Shown: piece after piece, positions 16,912-29,762 of the stretch
Layout: the number at the start of each line of letters is the position of its first letter
Position numbering within the stretch: position 1 is the stretch's first letter
Assembly (NCBI GenBank): GCA_018136815.1
Contig: CM030941.1
Span: 3,413,035-3,477,034 of the forward strand
From: Isochrysis galbana
Lineage: Eukaryota > Haptophyta > Isochrysidales > Isochrysidaceae
Reading direction: 5' to 3'
DNA length: 64,000 nt
Position numbers and translations under genes: made by a program
Notes under the pieces: generated by a model
What the model saw: the letters and a program-made list of their open reading frames with translations, nothing else
What the model was told of the DNA's origin: nothing
Databases searched by the model: none

Positions 16912-19106
16912 CTGTCTGGCGGGTGACCATGCTGCCCGAATGCTTGCATTGTATGACACGATGTCTGGCGTCTGGCAGGGCCTTACCAGACTGGTCCCCA
17001 GATGGAGCGCAGCACCTCACGCCTAACAATTACGCGTCCGTTGCCCTCAAGTTTGTCAAGCACTCACCGCTTGCTGGGGTGGTCTTCCTGCGGTCTTCAA
17101 CGCGCTTGCCGAAACGGAGTCTTTTTGAACCGATGCACTTGATACTCCTCTCCTTGTCGCATCGCTCTTGTTGCATACGTCTACGTGCGATGTGCTATGT
17201 CATCCGTGAGTCGTGCATGCATTCTGCGCTAGCATGATGATCATGGGTCAGTCGTCGGTCGCCTCCCACTTGAGTCGCAGCAGCTGGATAGGATGAGGAT
17301 GCATCTCTCATATAATCTTAACACCCAAGCAATTATGGCTATGCATGCTTTGACGGCATGCGTATTGATGTGATACGGCGCCCACTCGGCAGCTTGCTTT
17401 CATTCGGTACCGGAAGGAGGGATCTCCCTCCCCCCCCCCCCCCCCCCCCCGCTCCTCCCACCTCCCCGCTCCTCCCACCTCCCCGCTCCTCCCACCTCCC
17501 CGCTCCTTGCTCCTCCCCGGCGGCGGGGGGGGGGGGGGGGGAGCAGCGCAAGCCACACACTCGGCAGAAGTGTGAAGTATAGGCGGCAACATGTCACATG
17601 AAATGTCTTCTCCCTACCCGCGTCATCGGGGGGGGGGGGGGGGGGGGCTGAATTGGGCGCGTTGATCTTTTTCCACCTACGAACGCCCCTGCCCTGAGCG
17701 CAGACTCGACCCCCGACGAGCTTCACCCCCTGTCGCACCCTCCATAAGATGCCGCTTGCAGCTCGACGCCCATTCCTCCCTCCCCCCCTCCAGTATCTCC
17801 ACCCTTTAGGCCCAGGTAGAAATATGGAGCATATGCAATTGCACATTTGGGTAGATTTGTGAGATCTGCATATGTCGACACATTTTCGCATAGTTTCTGC
17901 ATATTTGGCTAGAAGTGGGGAGCGGGAGAGAGGGGAGCCCCCCCCCTCCCTTGGTATTGGGAGAGAGGGGAGTCCCCCCTGGTATTTATTGAACATCATC
18001 CCACCGTTGCCGGGCGTCTCGTGCCTCATGGGTGAGTGGCCCCCTCCACCCACTCCTCCAGCCCACCAACGTTGCCAACTCCCTCCCTCCCCTCCACCCT
18101 CTCCTCCACCCTAGGATCAACTATGAAACATTTCAAGACATTGCTGAGTGAATTTGTCCAAATTAAATTCGCGCCGCCTCGGGAGCCGGCTGTCCATAGA
18201 CTTGAAGAGCCCCAAGTCGCAGGCGTTCGTGTGCCTGGCGAGTGCAAGGAACCGAAACTGGGGGAAACAAAACAATTTCCGGTCATGTCCGGCGTCCATT
18301 GCGCTGAGGCGCTTTCCCGAGTCGCCTCCTGTGCGCACGCCGATGCTGCGGGGACTTGGCGACCTTCAACCTCGCCCTCCAGCTTGCGCGCCCCATCGCC
18401 TTCGCCTTCGCGCCAAAACTACCGCCGGCGCCATACCTCTGCATCAATTTTCTTTAGATCTCTCCAAGAAAAATGAAAATGATGTGTACAAGGCCACCTC
18501 TCAGGTGCTGTACGCTCAAAAACATGGAGGGGCGTTCGCCCAAGTGTACTCGCTATGTAACTAACAAGATAGTTTTTGTTCATGTGTTCTCTGATCGGCT
18601 TGAAATCGCCAAAGGCTTCAGTTTTGAGTTTTGAGACAGAGGTAGTATGGAAATTCCATTTACCGTAATTTATGGAGCTCAGAGCACCCAACTGTCGCGA
18701 AGCACCTTCAAAGGTGCTTCCTGCCGTCGCTTATAAGAGATAGTTAAAGAGAGTGGCGAGTGACCGGGCTAGGATCTTGGTGTAGACAATAGCCCGAACA
18801 CACCCTCCAAGACTTTTTGAAGTAGATGTGCGAGGACGTTGCGAGCCCCCGTGAAGTTCTAGGACTACTCTGCACTGCTAAGCGTGGTTTGCCGCTTCAG
18901 CTTCTACGTAGCGACACTCGCGAACTAGTTGTAGCTGGATCTATCAAGTTGACACATGACGCAGCACAACGCACGTGCGGATGCTATCAAGATTCGTGTA
19001 GGGAACAAGGAGTACAAGGAACAAAGGCACGCAGATCGCATAGGGCTTGGGGCGGCGAGCGTAAGCGTTAGCCGGCCATTTTGCGCGGCGCTGCTCGAGA
19101 TCAGCG
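16912..19106. other. Intergenic DNA with G/C homopolymers
   Basis: Lies between the convergent 3' ends of the RNF10-like and WW genes. It contains C and G runs of about 17-20 (17430-17450, 17525-17541, 17629-17647) and a tandem block made of CTCCTCCCACCTCCCCG units (17450-17515). Apart from the possible transposase remnant at 18117-18338 no gene is seen. Confidence 0.6.
18117..18338 (-). pseudogene. Possible DDE transposase remnant
   Basis: A 73-codon minus-strand frame contains NACDLGLFKSMDSRLPR and a trailing helix KFTQQCLEMF. The pattern (D)LGLF-x-S-x-DSRL recalls the region around the last catalytic acid in pogo/mariner-like DDE proteins, where a conserved aspartate precedes LG(F/V)F. 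No start, no other catalytic residues and no terminal repeats are visible. It could equally be chance. Confidence 0.28.
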
Positions 19107-22100
19107 CTATGCGCCATGGTCCACGGCACGGACATGGGTTGGCCAAATACCGGCTGCTTGAATATCGACGTTCTCGGACTCGTGCACATCTGCAATGGCT
19201 TGCCCAATGTCTCCAACAGCTGCGGCAAACACTGCGGTGGTGCTGCCGGAAGCGACTCCTCTAGAGGCAGTTGCCGAAGCGAACCCGTTGCTCGTTCCGT
19301 AGTGCGTGTCAGTACCAAATGCGTTTGGCTGTGGTGGCGGAAGCGCACCCAGAGCTGCTCGACCGAAGAGTGATTCGAATTGTTCGCGTGTGATTTGGGC
19401 AGCTATATCCGCACCACCTTCACGCCCCATGGTGTGGTATATTGCGGCCGACGTACGAAACAAACGCGCACGGGCCTGCATGAATGATGCCAGGTGTATA
19501 AGGGCAGCTCACAGCTCAGAGTAATCCATTTTACCATCGCAGGGGAAGGCGACAAAACAAGGCGGCCAACTATTCGGCGTGGAGTCGCTCGCATGGTAGC
19601 ACGGTAGGGCGTGCTCGAACCTCGTGATCGATTTTGCCCATCTTTTCAGCGTAAGCGAGAGAGGAAAGATCTCGGACGAGTAGTAATAATTGAGAACAAC
19701 GGTCCGTGTAGGCGGTGCGCAACGTGGCAAGAGACGAGGATTCCCGGAGTAAACTCGCCTCGTACCTGATGTACATAAGCAAGATATTAGGGACCTCCGA
19801 GCAATATAAGGCTTTAGGACGCTTCTGAGCTTTGTGTGAGAAGCCTTCCGATTTCCCATCACGATTGGCACCCCGCACCCTGCCGTCTTCGCATCCATCG
19901 AAGCTATCAAAGCGCTGAGTTGAGCTTCCCGTGTAACGAGAGCCTCTCGTTCAGACGCCAGACTGGAATTGAGGCGCATGATCGCTTCGCTCTGGCTTCG
20001 AGCAAGTTGTGCGGCGGCCTCGATTTCGCGCTGGTACGAGCCGTGTAGGGAAAGGCGGTGAGGCCGGGAGTGAATTTGTGGAACAAGACGGTCGCAGGCC
20101 CTACTAATATCTGGTGCGAGCACGTCTGAATATGAGGCGGATCAGACGCACTTGTAAATGTAGGACATGCGTCGCCGATCCGTCAACGGCAGCCGCAATA
20201 GACGCCTCCAGAGCAGAATGTTCGCGTTGCAGGTTGTCATACCTAGGAGTACAGCAAGGTGACAGGAAAGCTAGCCGTTGGGAGTGGTCACGGGCGGCAA
20301 CTGTGCGTGTTCGATGAGCTTCCTGCCTCCTGTGCCCGGACTGCGTGTGGGGACCACCAAGAGATACAGGCCAGCACCTCCCTATCAGCACCTGTGTATC
20401 ATGAGTGCAACGTCGTCTTCCCTACGCTGAAGGCTGCGTGAGACGTCCACCAGCTTCGATGTCGACGAGGATGCCTCTGCCTCTGCCGCGCGCAATTCTC
20501 GTAGCACAACCTGAAGTCAGGACCAGGCGAGAAGGTTGGCTGCCGACAAGTAGCGCTAGTACTGCGTACTCTCGCCATACACCGGGACTTGGCGCCGCAT
20601 CCTGAGCGAGCCCGCAACCTCATCGACCATTGTTCTCGAGTATCCCGACCGCATGAGGATGAGGTTGGTTGAGCGCACACCTCCTTCCAATTGTCGTGTA
20701 GCAAAGAGAGCTCTTTGGCGCGGAGTGTTCCCGCTTCGGCCACCTCAAGGCGAGTTGTAGCCTCATCAAGACTCGAAGCTAGCCTGATTGTGAAAGGGTG
20801 CGCGGTTGCAAGCCAAGTAACCGTCACCACACATCAAAGGCTTGCTAATCAGCAAACAAATCATATTGGGAATTTTCACAGCAGGCTGTGCGTGGGAGGG
20901 GCCTAAAATCTCTCCCTTCTTTAAATACGGTGAGGACGAGTCTGCACGCGCGTTCCAAGCATGCCCTTGGGATGCGCTCCGACGTGAGGCCGCCGACTCG
21001 TCAAATGGATCGAAAGTTGTTTGGGTTGGCCGATGGCAGGAGGGGTGGCGCTCACCCTCCCAAGACGGTCACTTTACCTCGAATCTCCTCAAGGTCCTCG
21101 GCGACGGTCGCTAGCATCACGGCTTCTCTCCAAATGTGCAGCGCAGCTGCTGCCTTTAGCGCGGTCCTCCCGAGTGCTTGCCGGGCCACCTTGGCGAGCG
21201 CGTAATGGTTCTTGAAGCGGAGGGACGCGCGGCTCTCTTCCGCAGCAAGGCTTTCCGCCGTGCGCGTGTGAATGGCGCAAATTTCTGCCTCGGCGTCCGC
21301 CAACGACGCATACAACGCGAAGACCTCAACCTGAAGAATGGAGAAAGGCGTGAAGGACTACCAACTAATAATACCGGGCAGCAGCAGGCAGTGGGTGCCA
21401 CGGTGGACGCGCGAGCCTCAAGCGTGGGCCCGATGCCACTCGCCTGCGCCTGTTCAGCACGCCTGCGCATGGCTTGCTGCATCAGCGACTTGGCGTCAAG
21501 CGCTTCCCTCAGCTGCTTCGTCGCTAGCCCCAGCTCGCGGTGAAGGCCGTCGCCGTCGCGCAGCGCCCTATTCTCGTTGTGCATGCGCATCAGTTGCTGT
21601 TCCATCGCGGAGGCGGATTCCTGAGGCGCATGTGGCAACGGGGACCTCGGAGGTGCGAGAGTGCTGCGGATGGACGGTTGCTGCTTGGCAGAGCGCGTGG
21701 CCAGGGTTTTCCCAAGCAACGCGAAGGTCGCCGCGGCCCACGCCTGGGCAATCGGCCACCTTCGCCCCCTTCAGCTCCTGCTTGAGCATCTCCATCTCGA
21801 AGACCTCCATTCGCTCAGCAGACGTCTCGGCGCGAAGACGAGTGAGCTCCCGCCTGAGCTTGGAATTCTCGCTCGAAAGGTGCTCTAGCCGCCGCTGCTG
21901 TGCCTCGTTGCGCGAATGCTGCTCGGCCGCTTGCGTATCAACGACGGCGAGGTAACGCTCGCGCGACTCGCTGAGCTTACGTGCGGCCGCCGCCTCAGCC
22001 TGAGCCTCGGCTAGTTGGATCTTCATCTGCTCAAACTCGTCCAGGAGGGCCTCGGACACTCCACGATCATAGGCTGTGGAGCCTCTAGCAGCCGTGAGCC

Positions 22101-25100
22101 CTGTACCACCGTCAGCGCCATCTCCACTGCTGCTGCCGTCGAGGTCAGCGGAGGAGGACGTCCTGTCTACCGTGAGGCGGGCGCCCCCCCCCCTGGCAAC
22201 AACAGCGGGTGCGAGCCGCTGCGCTTCCTTCCGCAGGCGTAAGTTCTCGCGCTTGTATAACTCAAGCGTCGTGAGAGCCCGTTGCATCCTGGACCTCCAC
22301 TCGTGGGACGGAACCTTGCGGACTAATTCGGCCATGACCTGAGCATACGGAGCGGAGGTGGGATTCGACTTGTGCGCAGGGGGGCAGGGCGCACCTGGCT
22401 GGAACCGGAGGGCACTCACCTGGCGGACGGCATCTCTCCGCCAATGCTCCCACGCCTGCTCCTTGGAGTGCACCTCGACGCCCTTAGCCCATTCCTTTAG
22501 TTGCGCATGCTTCTGTTGGAACTCGGCCTCCCTCGCCCTTAGCTGGGATTCGCGCGCCTCTATGTCACTGGAGCGCACGGCCAGTGCTGTGCGCTCGGCC
22601 TCGAGACTTTCTTCGCGCCCCTCAACCTCTCTCAATCGAATGGCAAGCGCTTCCTTGGCGCGCCCCTCTGCGGCGCGCATCGCCGCCTGCTCAGCCAAGA
22701 GTGCGCTCGCCGTTGGAAGCGCAGCCGTCTCCGTGATGGCCGCCGCACCCGTTCCCTTCCCGGCGGCGCTTTCATCCGTGTGCGATAGTCTAAGCGGGGG
22801 CGCAATCATCCTAGCAGGCAAAGCCGAGCTGGACACAGCCGCCGACTGCACGATGGCAGAAGTACGTGGCGAGGCGGCAACTGATCCACCGGCAAGATCA
22901 CCGCATGCTCTCTGCGAGGCTTGCGGCGCACCGTCCGTCGGAAGCACCTGCACACCCGAAGCGGCATTGGGACCGGGCATGCCCGGGCGCTGCCAGGTGG
23001 TCTCCAGCGTCTTTCGGTGATAGTAGTACACGCGGCCGTCTGAGGTGTTTGCTTGAACCCAAAACGGAGGGAGAGCGAGCGTGCCAGAGCTCGTGGCAGT
23101 GAGCGGATCAACATGCGTATGACCAACGGAAGAAGGCGCACCCGAATCGATGTGTGCACTCGTGCAGAGCGGCGGTGCCTGTGCCGCAGTGCCACCCGCT
23201 TCCTCAGCAGACGAGCCGGCGTTGTTGAGCGGCGCAGCTGCTGAATCTCTCGCAGGAGGACCATCAGCGCTTGGCGCAGGGACTGCCCCTCCGTGCTGCG
23301 TGGCGGATGCGCCGCCATCGGCTGTGCGAACCTCGCTTTGAATGCCACCCGCTGGTGAGGTGATTTCACAAACTTCGAAGGCAGAGACGCCGGAACATCT
23401 AGAAGAATCCGATCTAGCGCCAGGGGAAAATAGGCCGCTTGCGTCAGATTCGCCGGGAGAGCAGAGTCCACCTTCGGAGCCCGAATGCGACAAAAAGCCC
23501 GAGTCGGGCGACAGGAAGCCGCCCGAACCATCGTGCGAGAGGAGAGATGATGTGGACGAGGCGCGCGAGCGATCAAAATCAGCATTGGACGAGTTGAAGC
23601 CACCGCTAGCGCCTCGACGGGCGGCAATGATGCGTGATGCGGGCGTGGTGCGCACGTCCGCGTCTCGCCTCCACTGATTTCCAGAGACGCTAGGCGCGCT
23701 TCCCAGTCTAGGGACGGCAGTGGGATTTGGGGTGGGCACCGCTTCGTCTGCAGTCACCACACGAGGCCGAACCGCCGCCAGGCCGGTCTTTGGGCTAGTC
23801 ATTGGCGACTCAAAAGGGTCGGAAGATGAGACACTAGAGAACCGCGAGGCGCAGCGCGACGGCGCGATGTCCTCGGCATCGGCGCACACGGTACCGCCCT
23901 CCCAAGCAGCAACCAGGTTGCGCTCCGCGCCAGACCCGGCCGCATTGCCCAAGTCAAGACGCGGCTCACTCGAGTCCGCACCACCCTCCCCACCCGCCGT
24001 GCCGAGCCCACGGGCAGCCCCTCTGCGCTGAGGAGCCAGCGCTGCACTACCGGCAGCAGCCCGTCTTCCTGCCGCACCTCGACGATGAAGGGGTCGCATT
24101 TCCTGTTCATTCGAGCCGTCGCTGTCGGAAGGCGACGAGGATCCTCCTACCACAGAGTAGAAGGCTTCCAGCGATGTCCTGTCTTGAGCGGAATGTGGCA
24201 GTGCTGAAAACCCCAACGTCTCTGCGCTCATCGAGAAGGAATCGCTTGAATCGCTCAGACTACGTTCAAACTGCTGCTCCAGTTGTGCACGTGCGGCATT
24301 GTCCGCGCTCCGGATGGCCGCAGCGTGCGCACGCCGGCCTGAGAGGTCCAGGGATGAATCTGAGCCGCCAGAGTTGGATATCTCAAAGGACGTTTCGAAC
24401 GGGAGCTGCTCCACCCCGTCGGACTCTCCGCTGCTCGCCTCTGCGGGGTGAGCCGCATTATTTTCTGTGGTCGCGCTCGCCACAGGGTGCGTTAGCTGCA
24501 TTGCATCGGTGAGACTAGTTAATGGCACCGCACAAGCAGCCACTAGCACGTGGCCATCCGTCGCGGCAGCGTGTGTTTGTTCGTCGTCGTCCCTTATGCA
24601 TCCCAAGCTGTCGGCACGGTCGCCTCTGCACGCGACAGGCTCAACCGACGCGTCCACTGCGACCGCTGTGGGCTCGGTGCCGCCCTCACCGAGGCTGTGT
24701 GGGAGCGGCTCCCCAATGCCGGCACGCCGCTGGCTAAGACCGCTTGCATTAGGCATTGGCGTGTCGGGTGTCGGCGGTTCGCCGCGGGCCTCCTTGAGCC
24801 GCTCGTATGTCTGGTTGACTGTTCGCGTCAAGAGAGGTGTCTGCGGGGGTGGCCGCTGAGCATTGTTGTTGGAACGCGTCGCGGCTTCGGTGGCGGCCTG
24901 AGACTGTGCTGCCTGCGGCTGCATCGCCGTTGTGGACACTTCCTCTGTAGAAGCTACTGGAATACTAGACTTAGGCTCCGTCTGCAGTCCATCAGATCGC
25001 CCATCGGGTCCTGTGGTTCCGAGCTCCATGACGGGAGTGTCGAGGCGAGGCATCGAGTCTGACGCGAGCATTGCACTCGACGCGATGAAGGAGGCTGACA

Positions 25101-27236
25101 CTACAAAGCCAGGCGCCTCCCCCGGCCCAGACATTAAATCGGACACTTGCGTGCCCGCTTGGCCGGCTAAGTCGCACATCAGCGAAGCGTCTGGCGGTGA
25201 TGGCACAGTGAAATCTGGCTCCTCCGCGGCCGCCGGAGCTGCGGCTGTCGCTGCCTGCTGGCCCGCGGTTGGCATCGACGACTCTCCAGCTGTGTAGGAG
25301 AGTCCTCCAGCGTAAGATGCTAGAGGCAAAGGCTGCCTCGCGCCTGGTGGTTCAGGCCGCAACGACGATGACGTTGAAATGGCGGGGGCGCCGGTCGAGG
25401 CCGCGGCTCTCGCGGCCTGCTTGCGTTGCTCTCTTCGCGTCACTGCCCTAGCACCACGGAGGCGCTCAAGGACGTCGTCACTAGTGGCCTAGGGAGTGGT
25501 ATCCAGGGAAAGGTGGGTCAAGGCCCAGTTCAAGGCGGAAGGCGGCTGGGAAGGGACTCAGCTTGCGCGCACCTGAATAACCGCCGAATCCCATGTGGGC
25601 AGGCTCATGGTGGACAGCCGGGACGAGTCGCAAGCACTGCTGCCTGCGCTCAGCCGCGAGGAGAAGCGCGAGGAGTCGCCCTGGCTGCCTAGACTCGAGC
25701 GCGGGAATTGCTCGGGCGTGTCCCCAGGTAGAGCTATGCGCGCCCCGCGCGGCGCGTCATGTGGGCCTAAAGCAGGAGGCGGCGCATCCTCGGCCGCATC
25801 GACGTTGCGAGCACTCGAGCGCGTTGAGGTGGCCGCGACAGGGTCGTGAGAGTTGGAGCGCGTCAGGGTGCCCTCACAGCTACTAGTAGCGTTGGCCCGA
25901 GGCGACTCGGCCATGTCTCGCTCGCTAGCACGCGTCGAGGCGGGCATTGAGTTGCCCGCAATGCCGAGTGCCGCCGCGCCGCCGACTCCAAAGGCGGCAG
26001 CTGAGGTGATGGGCAGATATGTCGCAATCTCAGGGCTGTGCGCGGCAATGGTACCACCGGGCGCGCTGAGCGGCGCGCTCAACGGTAGGCTTGCGCGCTC
26101 GAATAAAGACGCCATGCCCGCGAGCGGCGTCGAGGGCAAAGAGGGGGCCGGTTGCACTGCCTCCGCCACTGCCTCTGCCCGCGTGCCGCAAGGGGCAAGC
26201 GCCACTGGCGGCGGCCGCTGCCACGATGTCTGCCGCGTTTGTACGTGGTAGAAGTAGACACTCCCGTCGGCTGCAACCGCCTCTTGCCAATCAGGCGGCA
26301 GTGCATCTGCCGAACCGCCGTGAGGAGTGCCCAGTGGCGCAGCCTCGGCGGAGAGGGCTTCTGTGGACGCGGATGACTGCCCTGGCGACTCCAGCGTCAC
26401 CACCACACCGGAGGACTGTTGCTCCAGTGAACGTTCTGGCGCCGAGTACCTTGCCGACGCTGAGTTGCGCTCCATCACGCGCGCTTCGCGGGCCTGGGCC
26501 TCGGCGCGGACCATCGCCGACACGCGAGTCGCCTCCGCATCCTCCGCAGCCTTGTGTGCAGCGGCCGCCGGATTGAGGGTCGAACCCGACAACGGAGCAG
26601 CCGCCGCTGTAGGCGTTGCTGCCACTGCCGCGAACGTGGCTTCCGGCGCTAGGCATGGACCACTAGCGTACGCGTCTGGCTCCGGTGCATCCGGTGAGAG
26701 GAGGCCTCCGCCTTCAAGGGTGCGCAGCTCGGCGAACGTTGCGGCTGCATCCGCGGCGAAGGAGCTCTCCGACGACATGGGCGAGGCGAGCTGGTCATAC
26801 GAATGGCCCTGCGCCCCTGCCCCATCACCAAGGCTAAGGCTGGAGAGGTCGATCCGACTTGGCCGTGCGCCGCCAGCCTTAGTGCCTCCCAACATCAGCT
26901 GCATCGCGTCGCTTGGCCCTGCTCTAGAGAGGGGACTCTCTGGCGCTCTGTCATATGCGCCCCTATCGTCGCTGAGCTCGGAGTCGCTCGAGCCGATGGA
27001 CAGGCCTCCTCCCTCAGCGTGCAACGCGAGAATCTCCGCCTGCGAGAGAAATGTGTGACGTGTGGTGAGGGAGAAGAGAATGGCGCAGGGTGAGAAATGA
27101 GCACGAGAAGAATGAATAGGGGGAAGGGGGAGAGGAAGGCTGGTAGGGAGGGAGAAGGGGGGGGGGGAAGGGGAGGGGGGGGAAGAGAGGGAGAGAGAGA
27201 GCCGAGAGAGCAGAGAGAGAGAGAGAGAGAGAGAGA

Positions 27237-27325
<89 letters not shown>

Positions 27326-27495
27326 GAGACGATGAAGAAGGAGTGCGAGGGAGAGAGCACGAGCGAGCAGGAGGCGGGCTTCACAGGTCCACGCACAAGG
27401 GACAAAGATGCCTCTCCTCGCCCTTCCCTCGCAACCGCGCGGCGCACCTCCAGGTCTGAGCTAGAGGACTCGAAGTCATCCGGACGTTCCCCCAT
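19107..27495 (-). CDS. Large protein with two WW domains and long coiled coils
   Basis: Twelve exons join in phase to 2202 residues: 27495-27448, 27039-25573, 25488-22420, 22338-21760, 21620-21402, 21330-21078, 20778-20681, 20510-20392, 20242-20152, 20030-19879, 19765-19621, 19475-19107. Most introns have GTGCG/GTGAG-type donors; intron 5 (GTGGCA) and the start of exon 7 are the weakest choices. WW domain 1 is at about residues 262-293 (LPPDWQEAV to SWQRP) and WW domain 2 at about 1310-1342 (LPPFWVQAN to TWQRP), both with two Trp and an aromatic patch. The rest of the first 1300 residues is low-complexity Ser/Ala-rich. After the second WW come Glu/Arg/Gln-rich coiled coils running almost to the end. 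WW domains bind proline motifs, so a scaffold role is likely; the WW-plus-coiled-coil plan recalls the centriolar protein CEP164, but no specific orthology can be shown. Intron 1 holds a (GA)n tract. Confidence 0.8.
27180..27322 (+). repeat. (GA)n microsatellite in intron 1 of the WW gene
   Basis: About 140 bp of nearly uninterrupted GA on the plus strand, hence CT on the transcribed sense strand of the WW gene. It sits inside the 408-bp first intron (27040-27447), the longest intron of that gene. Confidence 0.93.
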
Positions 27496-27760
27496 CGCCG
27501 CCGGCTCTCCTGAGAGAGGGGGGCGGGACTCTCTCACCACCCACCCACCCACACATACATAAACACACCGTTTTCTCACTCGTGATGTTGAGAAGAAGAG
27601 TGGATCACACCCCAAACACGGGGCCAGCAGGCTTACAACTAGAATATATCTTATGACGCGATGCTCGAGCTCACATGAGAAGCATTGGATTACAGACAGT
27701 GAAGATTGAAGAGAACTCCCACTGTAAGCCTCGAGGGACACCTGCGGCTGCTGGGAGAGG
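27496..27760. promoter_or_regulatory. Upstream region of the WW gene
   Basis: The 265 bp between the WW-gene ATG (27495, minus strand) and the large polypurine tract. It includes an ACCCACCC-type run near 27537-27550. No TATA box or other clear element is recognised. Confidence 0.3.
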
Positions 27761-27761
27761 G

Positions 27762-28974
<1,213 letters not shown>

Positions 28975-29063
28975 GGTAGGAGACGCTTCTTTTATTCCGC
29001 TCAGCAGGTGTGAATAGAACGTTCGTGAAGAAGCCGTGCTAGAGCTCTGCAGTACTTCAAGCC

Positions 29064-29500
29064 TAGATGGGAAATACGTATTTACCGTACAAGTAGGTGG
29101 TAAAAATAATACGCGCGTTCACTTTTTTAGGGGGGGTGAGTATGTAGTTGACGGGTGTTCATTGTCGCGCGCCTTGAGTTGGGTGTGTTCGCGGCGCAGC
29201 CGCGAGGTGTTGAGCGCCGCGTGTACGCGGCGCGAGGAAAATTGTCAGTGTTTTTCACAGTGTTCACTTTGGGGGTCAAGATGTTCAAACGGTCAAAAAG
29301 TTTGAGTTGCGTTCGCGTTCGACTATTTTTTGTACCACCTACTTGTATTTGGCCAGAGACCAAATACATATGTATTTGGCTGTATTTGAAGCGTGTCCTG
29401 GGTTGTAGGCCTCGAATGTATTTGAAATGTATTTGGCCTCGGGCCCAATACATATGTATTTGGCTGTATTTGCAGGCCCCTGCACCGTATTTCCCATCTA
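29064..29500. mobile_element. 437-bp MITE with 15-bp inverted ends and TA flanks
   Basis: Left end TAGATGGGAAATACG (29064-29078) is the exact reverse complement of the right end (29486-29500). A second inverted pair lies inside: ACAAGTAGGTGGTA (29089-29102) against TACCACCTACTTGT (29332-29345). Reading the outer TA on each side as the target duplication leaves 13-bp terminal repeats starting GATGGG, the arrangement of Tc1/mariner-type MITEs. No coding capacity is seen. The right half has several copies of a GTATTTGG motif. Confidence 0.65.
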
Positions 29501-29762
29501 CAGTAGGTAGTAGGTAGGGGCGCACCATTACAGTATGGGTGCACCATTAACCCTAGTGTATGCCTAAAAGTCCAAAAATAGGTGCGCGTATCGGTGGCGA
29601 AGGTGGGCCATATGGCTCAAATTTTTAGCTGAGCATGGAGTTTATAGGCAGATTAGAATGCCCTAAGCAAGATAGCATGTGGGCAGAAGGTTACAACATT
29701 GTTATTGAGCGGCGAACTTGACAAAAACGCAAAACGCGACAAAAACGGGGAAAAACCTCCGA
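29501..29762. other. Region downstream of the piggyBac-like gene
   Basis: Moderately AT-rich compared with surroundings. It probably contains the 3' UTR and 3' end of the piggyBac element, but no terminal inverted repeat could be paired because the other end lies in or beyond the gap at 31424. Confidence 0.35.

Noticed and set aside
17430-17545. G/C homopolymer block as a possible telomere or origin
   Set aside because: Irregular runs with no telomere-type unit; it is intergenic low-complexity DNA between two 3' gene ends.
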